Assembly: GCA_023053685.1 (NCBI GenBank)
Contig: JALIGW010000063.1
Span: forward strand, 3,034,614-3,098,613
Origin: Diadophis punctatus similis
Lineage: Eukaryota; Chordata; Lepidosauria; Squamata; Dipsadidae
Length of the DNA stretch: 64,000 bases
Direction: 5' to 3'
Made by a program: the position numbers and the translations under genes
Shown: positions 31,056 through 43,034 of the stretch, piece after piece
Position numbering within the stretch: the first letter of the stretch is position 1
Layout of the letters: every line of letters begins with the position of its first letter
Notes under the pieces: generated by a model
The model's input: the letters and a program-made list of their open reading frames with translations, nothing else
The model's database searches: none
Told to the model about the DNA's origin: nothing

Positions 31056-33115
31056 TTAAATATTTTTTCCTGTGTGAACTCTTTTATGAACTTTAAGATG
31101 ACTCTTTTGAGAAAATGTCTTTCCACACTCCATGCATTTATATGGCTTCTCCGCCGTATGGATCCTTTTATGGGAAATAAGACCGCCGCTTTGAGCAAAG
31201 GCCTTTCCACACTCCAGACATTTGTACGGCTTCTCCCCTGTGTGGATCCTATTATGTTTATTAAGTTGACTTCTATGAGCAAATGCTTTTCCACACACCA
31301 TGCATTCATGTAGCTTCTTCCCTATGTGGATCATGCTATGGGAAGTAAGATTACTCCTCTCTGCAAATGTTTTCCCACACTCCAAGCATTTGTATGGCTT
31401 CTCCCCCGTGTGGATCCTTTTATGGATCACAAGTTTACTCCTGTGAGCAAAGGCCTTCCCACACTCTATGCATTTATGTGGTTTTTCTCCAGTGTGGATC
31501 ATGTTATGGGAAATAAGGTCACTGCTTTGAGCAAAGGCCTTTCCACACTCCATGCATTTATATAGTCTTTCCCTTGTGTGAACTATTTTATGGACTGTAA
31601 GATGACTCTTCTGAGAAAAGGTCTTTCCACATTCCATGCATTTATATGGCTTCTCCCCCGTATGGATCCTTTTATGGGAAACAAGACCGCCACTTTGAGC
31701 AAAGGCCTTTCCACACTCCAGACATTTATAGGGCTTCTCCCCTGTGTGAATCCTATTATGTTTAGTAAGTTGACTTCTATGAGCAAAGGTCTTTCCACAC
31801 TCCTTGCATTTATATGGCTTCTCCCCTGTGTGGCTCCTGTTATGGATCGCAAGTTTACTCCTTTGAGCAAAAGCCTTCCCACACTCCATGCATTTATGCG
31901 GTTTCTCTCCTCTGTGGGTCATATTATGGGAAGGGAGAAGACTGCTCTGAGCAAAGGCCTTTCCACTCACCATGCATTCATATAGCTTCTTCCCTATGTG
32001 GATCATGTTATGGGAAGTAAAATTAATCCTCTCTGCAAATGTTTTTCCACACTCCATGCATTTGTATGGCTTCTCCCCTGTGTGGATCATGTTATGGGAA
32101 GTAAGGTCACTGTTTCGAGAAAAGGTCTTTCTGCACTTCGTGCATTTATATAGTCTTTCCCCTGTGTGAACTCTTTTATGGACTGTAAGATGACTCTTCT
32201 GAGAAAAGGCCTTTCCACACTCCATGCATTTATGTGGTTTCTCTCCTGTGTGGATCATGTTATGGGAAGTAAGGTCACCGCTTCGAGCAAAGGTCTTTCC
32301 GCACTTCGTGCATTTATATAGTCTTTCCCCTGTGTGAACTCTTCTATGGGCTGTAAGATGACTCTTCTGAGAAAAGGCCTTCCCACACTGCATGCATTTA
32401 TGTGGTTTCTCTCCTGTGTGGATCCTTTTATGGATCACAAGTTTACTCCTGTGAGTAAAGGCCTTCCCACACTCCATGCATTTATGTGGTTTTTCTCCTT
32501 TGTGAATCATCTTATGGGAAGTAAGATCACTGCTCCGATCAAAGGTCTTTCCACACTTCATGCATTTATATAGTTTTTCCCCTGTGTGGATCCTTTTATG
32601 GTAAAAAAGACCACCCCATGACCGAAAGCCTCTTCCACATTCCACACATTTATATGGCTTCTGTCCTGCGTGGATCATTTTATGGAAAGTAAGTTGACTG
32701 CTTGTTGTGAAGCTTTCTCCACATTCCACACATTCATAACGCTTCTCTTCCGTGTGGATTTCTTTTGGTGATATAAGGGATCTATTTCCGGGAGAAAAAG
32801 TCCCAGTGTAATTTTTTTCATTGTATCTGCTTATAGCATCTTGTTTGTTTTGGATTGGATAGTGTCCGTTTTCATATAATTTAGCTTTGATTAGTTTCAC
32901 ACTTTTCCTAATATATTTCTTTTTTCCCCCTTCTTGGGCAAGAAAGTCTTGCATCAAATCATCAATGGAAGACGAGCTTTCTTGATTCCAGTCATTTAAT
33001 TTGTTTCTTTCATGTCTTTCTACTTCCTTTCGAATTGCTGACTTCTCCGTTCCATCTCCAGCATTGATCACTTGGAACAGTTCAAAGGAGTCTTGATTCT
33101 CCTGCCCATTATTAC
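31056..33115 (-). CDS. Gene 3 finger exon: 20 C2H2 fingers
   Basis: Acceptor TTGAAG at 33116-33117. The spacer ([20 protein letters not shown]) is followed by 20 fingers. Finger 10 reads CMVSG, so one zinc-binding cysteine is lost. Several fingers recur (FSQKSHL, FAQSGGL, FAHRSQL, FAERxNF types), showing internal duplications of blocks. The final linker HTGKNI ends the frame. Confidence 0.92.
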
Positions 33116-36100
33116 CTTCAAAGGAAAAGAAAAATGGCTAGTGAAAAACATCAAACTGTAGGAAGTCATATGAATCTTCGTCTTAATTTTTGTGAAATTC
33201 CAATATATTGCACGTTTGCATGCTTACCATGACATGGTATAGAAATTATAATTTCTACATTCATAAGCTATAAAAGCTTTGGAAATCCCTGTTCCTTGGA
33301 ATCAGATAGTTTATAAAGTTTGCAGTTTGTTTTATTGATGCTCCTACAGATCTGTGATTTGACACGTTCTATTTCACACATGGATATATTGGAAAGATAA
33401 CTCTACCTCAATAAAGATATTCAACCATGTGCGAGCATTACTTTTCAGTTCCATTGATGTTGCCTCAACTAGTCACTTGGGTAATGTGCAGAACAAATGG
33501 GCCTTTGGCAGAAAAATAGCATGGCAGCTCATAAATAATGAAGCTACAGGCATTTTCCAGACATAGGATGGTAATAGACTCCCAGTCACCTGTATTAAAA
33601 CATAAACAATCTAGAAAATAACTTTTTCCTCTACAATTATCCATAAGTACTCAAATCTCATCCAGACTCAACTATCACTTAAGGAATAATCAAGGGAAAC
33701 ATCTAGGCAGGTAAAGAGATAGTCTAACATTTATTGGAGTGAGTTAATTTCAACAGTGAGAAGTAAAGCTATTTTAAAACAAGTCCTTTTTTCCCTCTCC
33801 AAACTACCTTCTCTTTACTATTCATTTTCTCTTGCCAAAATCACATAGCCGCAGGGGGAGGGGGAATTCAGGAGTTCTATTAACCCTCAACACTATGTTT
33901 GCAATGGAAAAACAGCATGATTTATGTCACGATGTGAATTTTGATTGTCAGCTGTGATCATATGCTACACTCTATGGTACTCAGACATTCCTAGCAAAGC
34001 AGACACGTGATAGGTGATCTGCGCATGTCTAACATTCCATTGCACTTTTCTTCTCTCTGCTATAGTCCTCTGCAGAGGGAGGACATGATTTAGCTTGCAG
34101 AAATGTAGCTATTAAGATTATGGTTTTTATGTTCTTTTCTACTGAAATAAATATTTTATTAATTAGACTTTATTATCGGGCTTTATTTGATAGGGATTAG
34201 TTTTCAAGGGAAAAAGATCTTATCACCTCAAGCCGTAATTCAAATCTCAACAGTTTAAAACAATGGTGAACCATGTACTTGGAATGTCCAAAAATTCAGA
34301 AAATACTCTTCTCTGCTGGTGTAACATACATCCCCTTCTGCCCAACCCCACCCCACATCAAGAGAAATACTCTTATCTCTCCCCCATCCAGGCCACTCTA
34401 AACAGTGGTACTTAGCAGCAGCACTAAACCTGGGCTTGAAGTAGAGGCCTGTGCTTCAACTTCACCCCTAGCATCAGTGGTTCACCTCAAAAAAACTGTG
34501 CTTGTCTCACTGCCCAGTGCTCCCCAGACTCTGCTACATCTTGCTTTACTTTCAGGTAGTGTTCTCTTTCTGTTGACGGGCCTGTGTAGATTACCTAAGG
34601 CTGCTCTGAGTCACATTATAGAAGATCTCTCTCTAGATGTCAGCTTGGAGGAAGATGAACCAGTTCATGGCATGTAAGGAGGGGAGTGGGTTAATGGCTC
34701 CGAGCAGCTGTCTGAGAGTGATTTGGCTGAAGCACAGCTGCAGCAGGACAGCTCTGAGGCTTCAGGCATGCAGCTGCAGCAGTCAGTGATGAGGAAGAGG
34801 AACTGCCTTCTATACTGATCCAAGAACAGGTAGGGCAGAGAAAAGCAGAAGCAGAGAAGGTCAGCCAGATAACTCACGAGGAGAAAGCCTCATCATCTTG
34901 ATGGGTTGTATCAGAAGCTGGCTATTTAGAACGGCAGATCTGTTTATCAAAAACAGATCATGCCAGACAAATCTTATTTTATTCTTTGATAAAGTGACAA
35001 AATTAGTGACCAGAGGAATGCTGTGGATATAATTTACTTGGGCATTTGATAAAATAGACCACAACCTATTACTTGATCAAATAGAAAAATGTGGGTTAGA
35101 CAACATTACCACCAGATGGATTCGTAACTGGCTGACCAACTGCCCTCAATGTGTAGCCCTCAATGGAACTGCATCTATATGGAGGGAAGTATTACTGAAC
35201 CTTACTGACAGACTGACTGACTGACTTACTTTCTACCCAGAAACATCATCTTGAGCCACTCTGCACACCTCTCCAATTAGCCAAATATCTCAGTCACACA
35301 ACAATCCCAAAATTCAGAAGGGCCCTTTCTTAGTTTAGCCAGATTCAATGCCCTTTCAACAGCTGTTACTGAAGAAAGATACCAATAAATTCCCATCGAA
35401 CAAAGATTGCATCCATGCGGTGGTGGAATAACTGAATTGTTGGAACATGTTAAGTTCTATTGTCCCCTCTATGCAGGAGCGTAGCAGGAGTTATTATTTC
35501 CATTTAAAATAAATGGAAATAAAATTATTTATTTTATTAAATACTCTGGTCAGTCTGATTTTTTCCCCTCTTAATATGCTATTATCAGATCAATCTGACT
35601 GCATCTCTGGCCACAGCGAAGTACCCTCATCTCTTTCCATCTTGGAGCTGCAGAAGGCCAGATGTTTCCCTTATGTCTATGGTATTTGCAGAGATGACAT
35701 CTGATTGGAGATTTTTTAGTTAAGAAATAACTGATGGCATATAATTATAGACTATCTACCAGAACACTCTATTGGAGAATATCAAAATCTTACCCAGAGA
35801 GACCATGTTCCTATGATTTTCCAGCATGACTTCCCAATACAACGCTTTTTGGTCATGATCCAGCTGACACCACTCCTCCTCAGAGAAATACACAGCCACC
35901 TCCTCATAGGACACAAGACCCTCCTGAACAAGAAAAAAGAGAACAGAAAGAGGCCCAGAAGGATTTGCAAGATGTGTTCTATTGTTCCCAAATTCCCAAA
36001 GCAAAAGACATGCACTAAGTTAAATGGCTGTGCTTGATGTAAATCCAAGGATTAAGGGAGACTGGAGAAGACAAAAGAGAGAAAATTCCCCAGGAAGGAC

Positions 36101-39100
36101 ATTCCTCAGCCTTTCAAGAGCTGGATTCTTTGGTGTCCAAATCCTGGCACAAATCAGAGGATCAGAAACTACTTTGCAGGCCAAAACTGCCTTGATTATA
36201 TGCTCCTTTTTTACTAAGTCTTTTCCATCTGGCCACTGTCATTGGATTTTAATAATCTGCCTTTTTTTTTAAATTACTTCTTGTAAACTAATAGTAGGAA
36301 GAGTACCCAAATGTTTTTTTTTAAAGACCACTAGTTAACTTCCACCCAGCGGTGGGAGTTAACTAGTGGTCTTTTAAAAAAAACATTTCCTAAACAAAAT
36401 CTGAGGGTAGAAATGACAAACCATTGTGTCCCAACAACAGTCTTCAGAGAAGCTAACCTGCTGAGACCAACTTGAACCTGCTATTCTCCTTTCCACGTTG
36501 CTCAGAAATATGAAAATAACACTGCCCAAACAGGGTGTTGTTGGGGTGAGAATAAAATCTCATAGAGGCGATATAGGATCTTTTCTTGGAATTCAGACAG
36601 TTAGAAACAAAACCGAGATTAAAGTCTAATAGAAAATATTTATTTCAGTACAAAAACAATAAATCCTGAATAATTACATCTTTGCTAAGAAAACTCGACC
36701 GTTCAGGTCAACAGCTAAGTAAGAAGAGAATTAATGGTGGTTTAGGAATGCACACATGCGCAAAGAACATCATATCACGTGTTCTGCATATATTGGAATG
36801 TACCATAATATTTGATAGGGGGTGCACCACAATATTCACTACGTGACAGGTGTGGGATGGAATGATGGGAGTGCTCTATACACCAGTTTGACTTCCTGAA
36901 GAAATGACAGAATACAAATCTATCTTACCTTTACTTGATTTGGAGGTTCAACCACTGTTTCAGCTCCATCATAAAGACCAGAAAAATTCATTACATGTTT
37001 CCCTGTGAGGAAGACAGAATTTTAAAATGCATAATTGATAAAATAGGAGGAGGTATTCCACAGAAAAGATAGCAAAGATGAGAGCATTGGGATCTCTCTG
37101 GGTAATGGGAGAACCTTCAATTACCTCCCAAGGTGTGCTGACTTGGATCTTCCTGAGGAATCCTCCAGAAAAACAGCTCCTCAGGGGGATTTGATGGAAT
37201 CCTCTTTCCCTCAGGATTGCTGATCGCCACAGGGAAGGACTTCAAATAGATAGAAGGAGAAAAGAAGAATGAACAGACATCAATCAATAAGAAGTGGGTT
37301 TTTTTGTTCTCGGAACACAACCTCAAAGCCCCTAATCAGTAACATGCACTGAGAAACCAATGGAACAATGTCCCACAAGCATTAGTTAAACATCTCAGGA
37401 TCCAAAAAGATCTCAACAAACTTGAGCAACGGGGACTTCCGGTTTTGGAGCGCTTCATCGCAGACATCCCTCGTTGGATGCCTTTCCGATCTTTGTTAAA
37501 AGCCGCCAGAACAGTTGTCTGGCGGCTTTAAAATCTCTTCCCCGGGCAAAGGGGAGAGATGAGAGCCTGACAGGAGGGGTAGAGCCCCCCCAGCGCCTTA
37601 GGAGCCATCTGGTAGGGCGCGAAGGGAGAGCTCCCCATGCAGCCTGTCTCCAGCTCCGAAGATCAGGAAACCTCTGCTTTTGCAGAGCTAGATGGAGTGA
37701 CCAGCCGCTGCTTCAAAAATGGGATTTATAACTACATTTAAACTATAGAAGCAGACAGAGAGAAACAGGCGTGAGATGGGCAAGTACTGAAACCTCTTTT
37801 TTTCTTTTTTTTTCAACTCCTGGGTAAGCTTTCACTTCGGCAAGGGAACAAAGGAAACAGAGTAACAATATGGCGATTGAGAAGTGAAAGTGACTTTCGT
37901 TTCCCCAGAGGCTTTTTTTTTTTTCTCTCTTTCTCTCTCTCTTATGGAAACTTTTAACTTGGAAAAATGGTTTTTTCTTTCTCTGTCTCCTAACTCTGGA
38001 TTAAAGTTATAATAGAAATATTTTCAATAATAAAAGACTATCTGATTTTTAAACTGGAAAGAACTTTAATCAGGCATCTGGCTTTCTTTCTTTTTTGTAC
38101 TCTTTTGAAACACCAATGGCTTCAAAGTTTGGAAAGATTGTTTTGACTAAAAGAAATGACTATTCATCTGGATATATTTCTAAAATGCAACTTAACACTG
38201 AGCTAACACCTCCACAGCTTTTAACACCTGAAAATTTATTAAATAATTTAAAGATTATGAAACATGAACTTACTTTGGAATTTAACCAGAAAATAAGTGA
38301 GATAGACCATAAGATGCAGGCTGCTTTGAAGAATATGAATCAACAACTAAGATTTGATGTGTTAGAGGTTTGCAAAGGCTTAGCAACAAATATTGAAGTT
38401 TTGGCAGAACGTATTGAAACAAATAAACAAGCTTTGGCAACTTCGGTGAATTACATAGATAAAATCCAAAATGACATTGCAAATTTTGAAAAAGAGGTCT
38501 TAATGACTCAGTTCAGATCTATGGAAGTTGCTATAAGGATTAGAGGTTTGAAAGAAGGATTATATGAAAATTTAAAAGGCAGGATGGTTGACATATTGGA
38601 TCAGGTGTCTGGAATTTCTAAAGCGGAATTGGCTACACAAATCGACAAAACATACAGAATCAACTCGTGGTACGCCAAACAAAAGCATCTACCAAGGGAT
38701 ATTGTCATATATTTTACCACAAGAGCTCTACGGAACAGAATTATACAAGCAACGTTTAACAATAATCTTATGGTGAATGGTCAGGAACTAAAGATTTGGA
38801 AAGAAATCCCCTCTAAAATGCTTAAAGCCAGGAAAAGCTATACTTTTTTGATTGATGAATTTAAGAGATTAAATTTACAATATAAATGGGAAGCGCCAGT
38901 TGGAGTAGCAGTGAAATTTTCTGGAAAAAGATACCGGCTCAACACGATAAAAAAAGCTACTGAATTTTATGTCAATGTTCTAAAGGCTGATATATCCAAG
39001 ATTCCAGAGGAAGGATGTATGAAAATAAAAGAGGAGGAGGAGGGGAAGCCACCTTCGATGGATCAAAAAGAAATAGACTCAAAAATCCAAAAGGAGTGCC

Positions 39101-41986
39101 TGAATCAGATAGCTGGGGAAAAGGAGATGGAGGTTTGGGAGTAGACGGGAGACGACTCGACAAATTTGAATCTATTGAACTATTAAAAGATGAACTATCA
39201 AGATACAAAACGATGTGATGTTGAAATATATTGGATGGATAGAGACTAATATGATTGTATTTTATCTTTTCCCTATCTAATGATTACTTATGCAATATTT
39301 AGTTAAGTTTTATATAATTTTGAGGTTATTTTTAATGTTGATAATATTAGATATATATAGTTTGTTGAAGATTTGTTTATTGTTTATTCTTCTTTTATTT
39401 TCTTTTTTTGTTTATTGAAGTTAGCGAATTAATTTAGAATAATATTATCTTATTAATATCATGATGAAATTTAATATTTGATGATCACTTATGTAACATT
39501 TAGTTAAGTTTTATCTTAGAGGTTATTTCTAATGTCAATAATATTAGTTTAAGATTTGTGTATTTTATATTTAGTTATTACTTATGTAACATTTACTTTG
39601 TATAAGATAGAGGACTGAAGGGAGGAGGTAGGAGGTTTGTTTGTTTGTAGTGTTAAAGAGTTTTCTCTTTCTTTCTTTCTTTTTTTTTATTCTCTTTCTT
39701 TTTTTTTTTCCTTCTCTCTTTTTTGTATCTTTACTATTGTATACAAATGCGATATATTAGTACTGTATAATTTGGAGTTGAAGTTTTTTTTTAAAAATAG
39801 TGTTCTTTTTTTCCTTTTTTCTTTTTCTTTTTATTAACAATTTAAACTTATTATTATGCCCTGTATTATCTCTGGGAAGTCCGGGGGGGAGGTGGGGAGG
39901 GAAGGGGGTGGGTTTGGGGGGGGGAAACAAAAATGTTTGTACTTTAGATTTAATATTTTGTTACCACTTATGTAAGTTTGTACTAATAAAACTTTTTTGA
40001 ATAAAAAGAAAAAAAAGAAAAAAAAAAAACAAACTTGAGCAACGGACCCTATCCAACAAAATGAATTTCAATGTGGAGGAAAGCAAAGTTTTGCATTTAG
40101 GCAGGAAAAATCAAAGGTATAAATACAGATTAGGCGAGACCTGGCTCAAAAACAATAACTGTAAGAGGGACCTTGGTGTTCTAGTGGATGATCAGTTGAA
40201 TATGAGCCAGCAGTGTGCAGCAGCAGCCAAAAAAGGCTAATACAATCCTGGGTTGTATAAACAGAGGCATAAAATCAAGATCACGTGAAATACTAGTACC
40301 ACTTTATAAAACCCTAGTAAGACCACACCTGGAATACTGCAACCGATTTTGGTCACCATACTGCATAAAAAGATATTGAGATTTTGGAAAAAGTTCAGAG
40401 AAGAGCAACATAGATGATCAAAGGCCTGGAAACTAAAACATACAAATAACGGCTGCAGGATTTGGGTTTGGCTAGTCTAGACTAAAGGATTAGGAGTGAC
40501 ATGATAGCAGTATTCCAGTATTTGAGGGGCTGCCACAAAGAAGAGAGGGGTCAAATTATTCTCTAAAGCACCAGAGGGCAGGACAAGAAACAATGGTTGG
40601 AAACTAATCAAAGAGAGAAGCAACCTGGAATTAAGGAGAAACTTATTAACAGTGAGGACAATTAACCAGTGGGACAGTGGAACAGCTTGCCTGCAGAAAT
40701 AGTAGGCACTCCATCACTGGATGTTTTTAAGAAGAGTCTAGACAGTCACTTATCTAAAATGGTATAGGTCAGTGATGGCGAACCTTTTTTCCCTTGGGTG
40801 CCAAAAGTGTGCACGCGCACACTGTCGCATGTGCGCGAGTGCCCACACCCATAATGCAATGCCCCTCCCGCACGTCCCGCCCCCTGCACATGCACGCACA
40901 ACCCCCGTTTTGGCCTTACATCCCAAAACAGAGGGGGGGGGGAAAGCCTCCCATCCCCAAACGGAGCTGGGAGGGGGGGAAAAGCCTTGCTTGCCCAAAC
41001 AGCTCTGGGGTGGAGTCTCCAGAGATCTGGGAAGGCACGGGAAGCAGAAAGTGAGGAGAAAGCATGCCCATATCTGACTGGAAAATCAGCTGGCCGGCGG
41101 GAGGCACGCACATGTGCAGTGGAGCTGAGCTGGTCAACGGCTGGCATGTCTGCAGAGGGCTCCGCGTGCCACCTGTGGCACGGGTGCCATAGGTTCGCCA
41201 TCACGGGTATATTCGCCATCACGGGTATAGGTTCTTCTGTTTGAGCAGGGGACTGGATTAGAAGATCTCCAAGGTTCCTTCCAGCTCATTCTGTTCTATT
41301 CTATATTCACATATTATGAATACTAGAGAAAGCTGGTAGGGAGAGGTGAAGTATTCAAACCCACTCTTTATTCCCTAAAACTATCCTGGAGTTCCAAGAT
41401 AAAGGCCTCTTACCTGCAACTCGACCTGCTCCTTCTGCTCCTCTGCCTGGCTCAGGAGGAAGCCTTCTGCCAGGGCCACCACCTGGGAGCTGGTCTCTAC
41501 GCCACACTTCCGCACCCAGCTCTCCATTTCTGGTGGCAGAAGAGCCAGGAGCTGCTCCAGAACAACCAGGTCCAGTATCTGGGCTTTGGTGTGCTTTTCT
41601 GGTCTCAGCCATCGCCTACAAAAGTTGTGGAGTTGGCTGCAAAGTCCTCGGGGACCCTCAGCCTCCTGGTAGTTCCAGGGCTGAACTTCTGACTGGATGA
41701 TGGTTTCCTCCTCCAGGATCTTCTGCCCAGATCTTGCCCAGATCTCCCCAGAGTTCCCAGGCTGAATGGCAGAAGGACAATTTTCAGTTCCCACTCTTGC
41801 TAAATGTTGTGTCTCCATTCTTTCTCTATCCTGTGAGGCAACTCCCAAAGGGGCCAAGGGATCTTGTGGATCTCCAAATGCCTTTTCATTCATAAGATCA
41901 GTTCTGTTACCACAGGAGTGACAACAACAGCCATTCATTCGGTCCACTTCAGCTGAAATATAATTTTTGGCTGTATCTGAAGACAT
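31056..41986 (-). CDS. Gene 3: SCAN-KRAB C2H2 zinc finger protein (5 coding exons, 981 aa predicted)
   Basis: Coding exons are 41986-41414 (SCAN), 37239-37125, 37002-36935, 35923-35794 (KRAB-A) and 33115-31056 (fingers). Phases 0, 1, 0, 1 join to 982 codons including the stop. It is the longest complete paralogue here. Intron 2 contains a CR1 carrying a nested ORF1-only L1 and a hAT MITE, and other introns carry two solo LTRs and LINE fragments; none breaks an exon. As in the family, SCAN should dimerise, KRAB recruit TRIM28 and the fingers read DNA in the nucleus. Its finger exon is closely related to that of gene 4, including about 200 bp of flanking intron. Confidence 0.85.
33925..34252 (+). 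mobile_element. solo LTR
   Basis: TGTCACGATG...TCTCAACA with 5-bp flanks attta / gttta (one mismatch). AATAAATATTTTATTAATTAG in the distal half. Same family as 24815. Confidence 0.75.
34400..34900. other. unassigned intron sequence
   Basis: A 90-codon open frame (34405-34677, plus) has no recognisable domain. A piece near 34545-34620 also occurs at about 5935-6005. Probably repeat-derived. Confidence 0.35.
34925..35205 (+). mobile_element. CR1 LINE fragment
   Basis: An internal ORF2 piece similar to 47245-47520 (AFDKxDHN-type RT segment), truncated at both ends. Confidence 0.8.
35215..35500 (+). mobile_element. non-LTR LINE ORF2 C-terminal fragment
   Basis: Encodes a degraded C-terminal zinc-binding region ([20 protein letters not shown]), typical of LINE ORF2 ends, outside the CR1 family above. 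Confidence 0.55.
35794..35923 (-). CDS. Gene 3 KRAB-A exon
   Basis: 130 nt, acceptor GTTCAG, donor GTAAG. Encodes [18 protein letters not shown] and MLENHRN. Confidence 0.9.
36309..36388. repeat. inverted repeat in gene 3 intron
   Basis: Arms of about 38 bp (AAATG, T-run, AAAGACCACTAGTTAACT) and a 3-bp loop, at the position corresponding to the gene 2 hairpin. Confidence 0.8.
36539..36848 (-). mobile_element. solo LTR
   Basis: Minus-strand member of the 24815 family (TGTCACGTAG...CACCCCAACA) with perfect 5-bp duplication ggtgt at 36534-36538 and 36849-36853. Confidence 0.85.
36935..37002 (-). CDS. Gene 3 linker exon 4
   Basis: 68 nt, acceptor CTCACAG, donor CAA|GTAAAG. An alternative donor six bases further (AAG|GTAAGA, exon end 36929) looks stronger and would add two residues without changing frame. 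Encodes [18 protein letters not shown]. Confidence 0.7.
37125..37239 (-). CDS. Gene 3 linker exon 3
   Basis: 115 nt, acceptor TTTGAAG (weak pyrimidine tract), donor GGAG|GTAATT. Encodes the [17 protein letters not shown] segment. Confidence 0.72.
37433..40029 (+). mobile_element. ORF1-only L1-type retrotransposon (HAL1-like)
   Basis: The insertion is flanked by the duplication acaaacttgagcaacgg (about 37416-37432 and 40029-40045). It has a ~680-bp 5' region, ORF1 (38116-39144), ~850 bp of AT-rich 3' sequence with a G-rich tract (39881-39930), AATAAA (about 39985) and an A-rich tail. No apurinic endonuclease or reverse transcriptase sequence is present between ORF1 and the tail. Confidence 0.8.
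38116..39144 (+). CDS. L1-type ORF1 protein, 342 aa, uninterrupted
   Basis: The first ATG is at 38116. The N-terminal third is a predicted coiled coil (about residues 45-130, heptad-like with KNMNQQL and ETNKQAL). It is followed by an RRM-like domain (about 140-220; [20 protein letters not shown]) and the C-terminal domain (about 225-310). This matches the L1 ORF1p order of a trimeric RNA-binding chaperone. There are no stops or frameshifts. A Lys/Glu-rich tail ends the protein. Confidence 0.85.
   Translation: MASKFGKIVLTKRNDYSSGYISKMQLNTELTPPQLLTPENLLNNLKIMKHELTLEFNQKISEIDHKMQAALKNMNQQLRFDVLEVCKGLATNIEVLAERIETNKQALATSVNYIDKIQNDIANFEKEVLMTQFRSMEVAIRIRGLKEGLYENLKGRMVDILDQVSGISKAELATQIDKTYRINSWYAKQKHLPRDIVIYFTTRALRNRIIQATFNNNLMVNGQELKIWKEIPSKMLKARKSYTFLIDEFKRLNLQYKWEAPVGVAVKFSGKRYRLNTIKKATEFYVNVLKADISKIPEEGCMKIKEEEEGKPPSMDQKEIDSKIQKECLNQIAGEKEMEVWE
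40770..41216. mobile_element. hAT-type MITE in CR1
   Basis: CAGTGATGGCGAACC to AGGTTCGCCATCACGG; duplication gtataggt on both sides. A 19-bp repeat of the right terminus (TTCGCCATCACGGGTAT) follows before the second target copy. Confidence 0.85.
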
Positions 41987-42010
41987 GCAAATACCTTCCA
42001 GTTTATGTAT
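41414..42010 (-). CDS. Gene 3 SCAN exon
   Basis: Acceptor ATTTCAG (exon starts 42010), donor CAG|GTAAG (exon ends 41414). Coding from ATG 41986: 191 codons, SCAN at about 107-182 ([35 protein letters not shown]). Confidence 0.9.
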
Positions 42011-42029
42011 CTGAAATGGAAAATTATAG

Positions 42030-42147
42030 TATATATGGTATAATATATAGTATGGTATATTAGTAATAATAATAGTAATAGTATGGTAGTGTATAGCATA
42101 GTGTACAGTATAGTATTATTAGTATAGTATTAGTATAGTATAGTATA

Positions 42148-42235
<88 letters not shown>

Positions 42236-42300
42236 TATATATAGTATAATATATATATTATCTCAGTATATGGTATATACTTAGCATATTGTATTAGTAT
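42030..42300. repeat. (TA)n and TAGTA microsatellite
   Basis: A pure TA run of about 80 bp (42150-42233) within TAGTA-rich sequence, in the first intron of gene 3. Confidence 0.9.
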
Positions 42301-42499
42301 GTTGGGTAGCACAGAATAAATAAAATAAAATGCAAGAATTAGAAACCTGCCAAACCCTAAAAAGATGAACAAACCATGAAATACACTTCACATCCAACGA
42401 AAAGACAGGAAATGACCCTGGCGGAGCATGCCCCCTTTCCCTTTTTCAGGGTGTCCTTTGCAGATCCAAGTTTCCCTCTGACACGCAGGCAGGTTCACA

Positions 42500-43030
42500 C
42501 AACCTGCCCGGAGCCTTAACCGATCAGCCAAAGGGTAAGGTTCCTCCCAAGCAGGGCTAGGAAGGAGGCAGCTGGAGATGCTGCCCTGCTCCTCTCCTCC
42601 TCCGAAGACAGGCGGAGGATGCGGTCCCTGGTGCGAATTCTGCCTCTTCTCCTGCTGGGCCCCCGCAAGGCCAATCCCCGCCGCCTTCCTGGGATCCCCA
42701 GTTCTTCCGCTTCCCCCTGCGTGGAGAGAACGGCCGGGGAACATGGGACCCGGGGTTGAAACAGGAGGAGGGCCATGCGCGGGTCTCTCCCTCCTCCGCC
42801 TCCCTTTGCACGGGAAGAGCATCCCCCTCTCACCCGGGGCACGTCTGGATCTCCCCCCGCCAGACTCTCCCGCAGCCCCTGCACGCCTACGGAGCCACAA
42901 GGGTTAAGGAGAGCGAGTGCGGAGTCCTAGAACGGCAAGCCTTTGTGATATCACGCCTCCTCTGGAAAGCCAGCTGTGACGTTCACCCTCCAGTGGCCCA
43001 ATGGGGAAGAGCCTGACGTTACCTTGTCTT
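42500..43030 (-). promoter_or_regulatory. Gene 3 promoter and probable 5' UTR exon
   Basis: Homologous to the other promoter blocks: inverted CCAAT (42998-43002), TGACGT (42977-42982), TGATATCA (about 42946), presumed first-exon donor CCGG|GTGAGA at 42832-42833. Confidence 0.55.
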
Positions 43031-43034
43031 GGCA

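Larger units (their letters stand above)
37390..41290 (+). mobile_element. CR1 LINE interrupted by an L1-type element and a MITE
   Basis: CR1 sequence at 37390-37432 resumes at about 40030 and continues through [17 protein letters not shown] to the 3' UTR near 41285. The nested L1-type element is at about 37433-40029 and a hAT MITE at 40770-41216. Confidence 0.85.
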
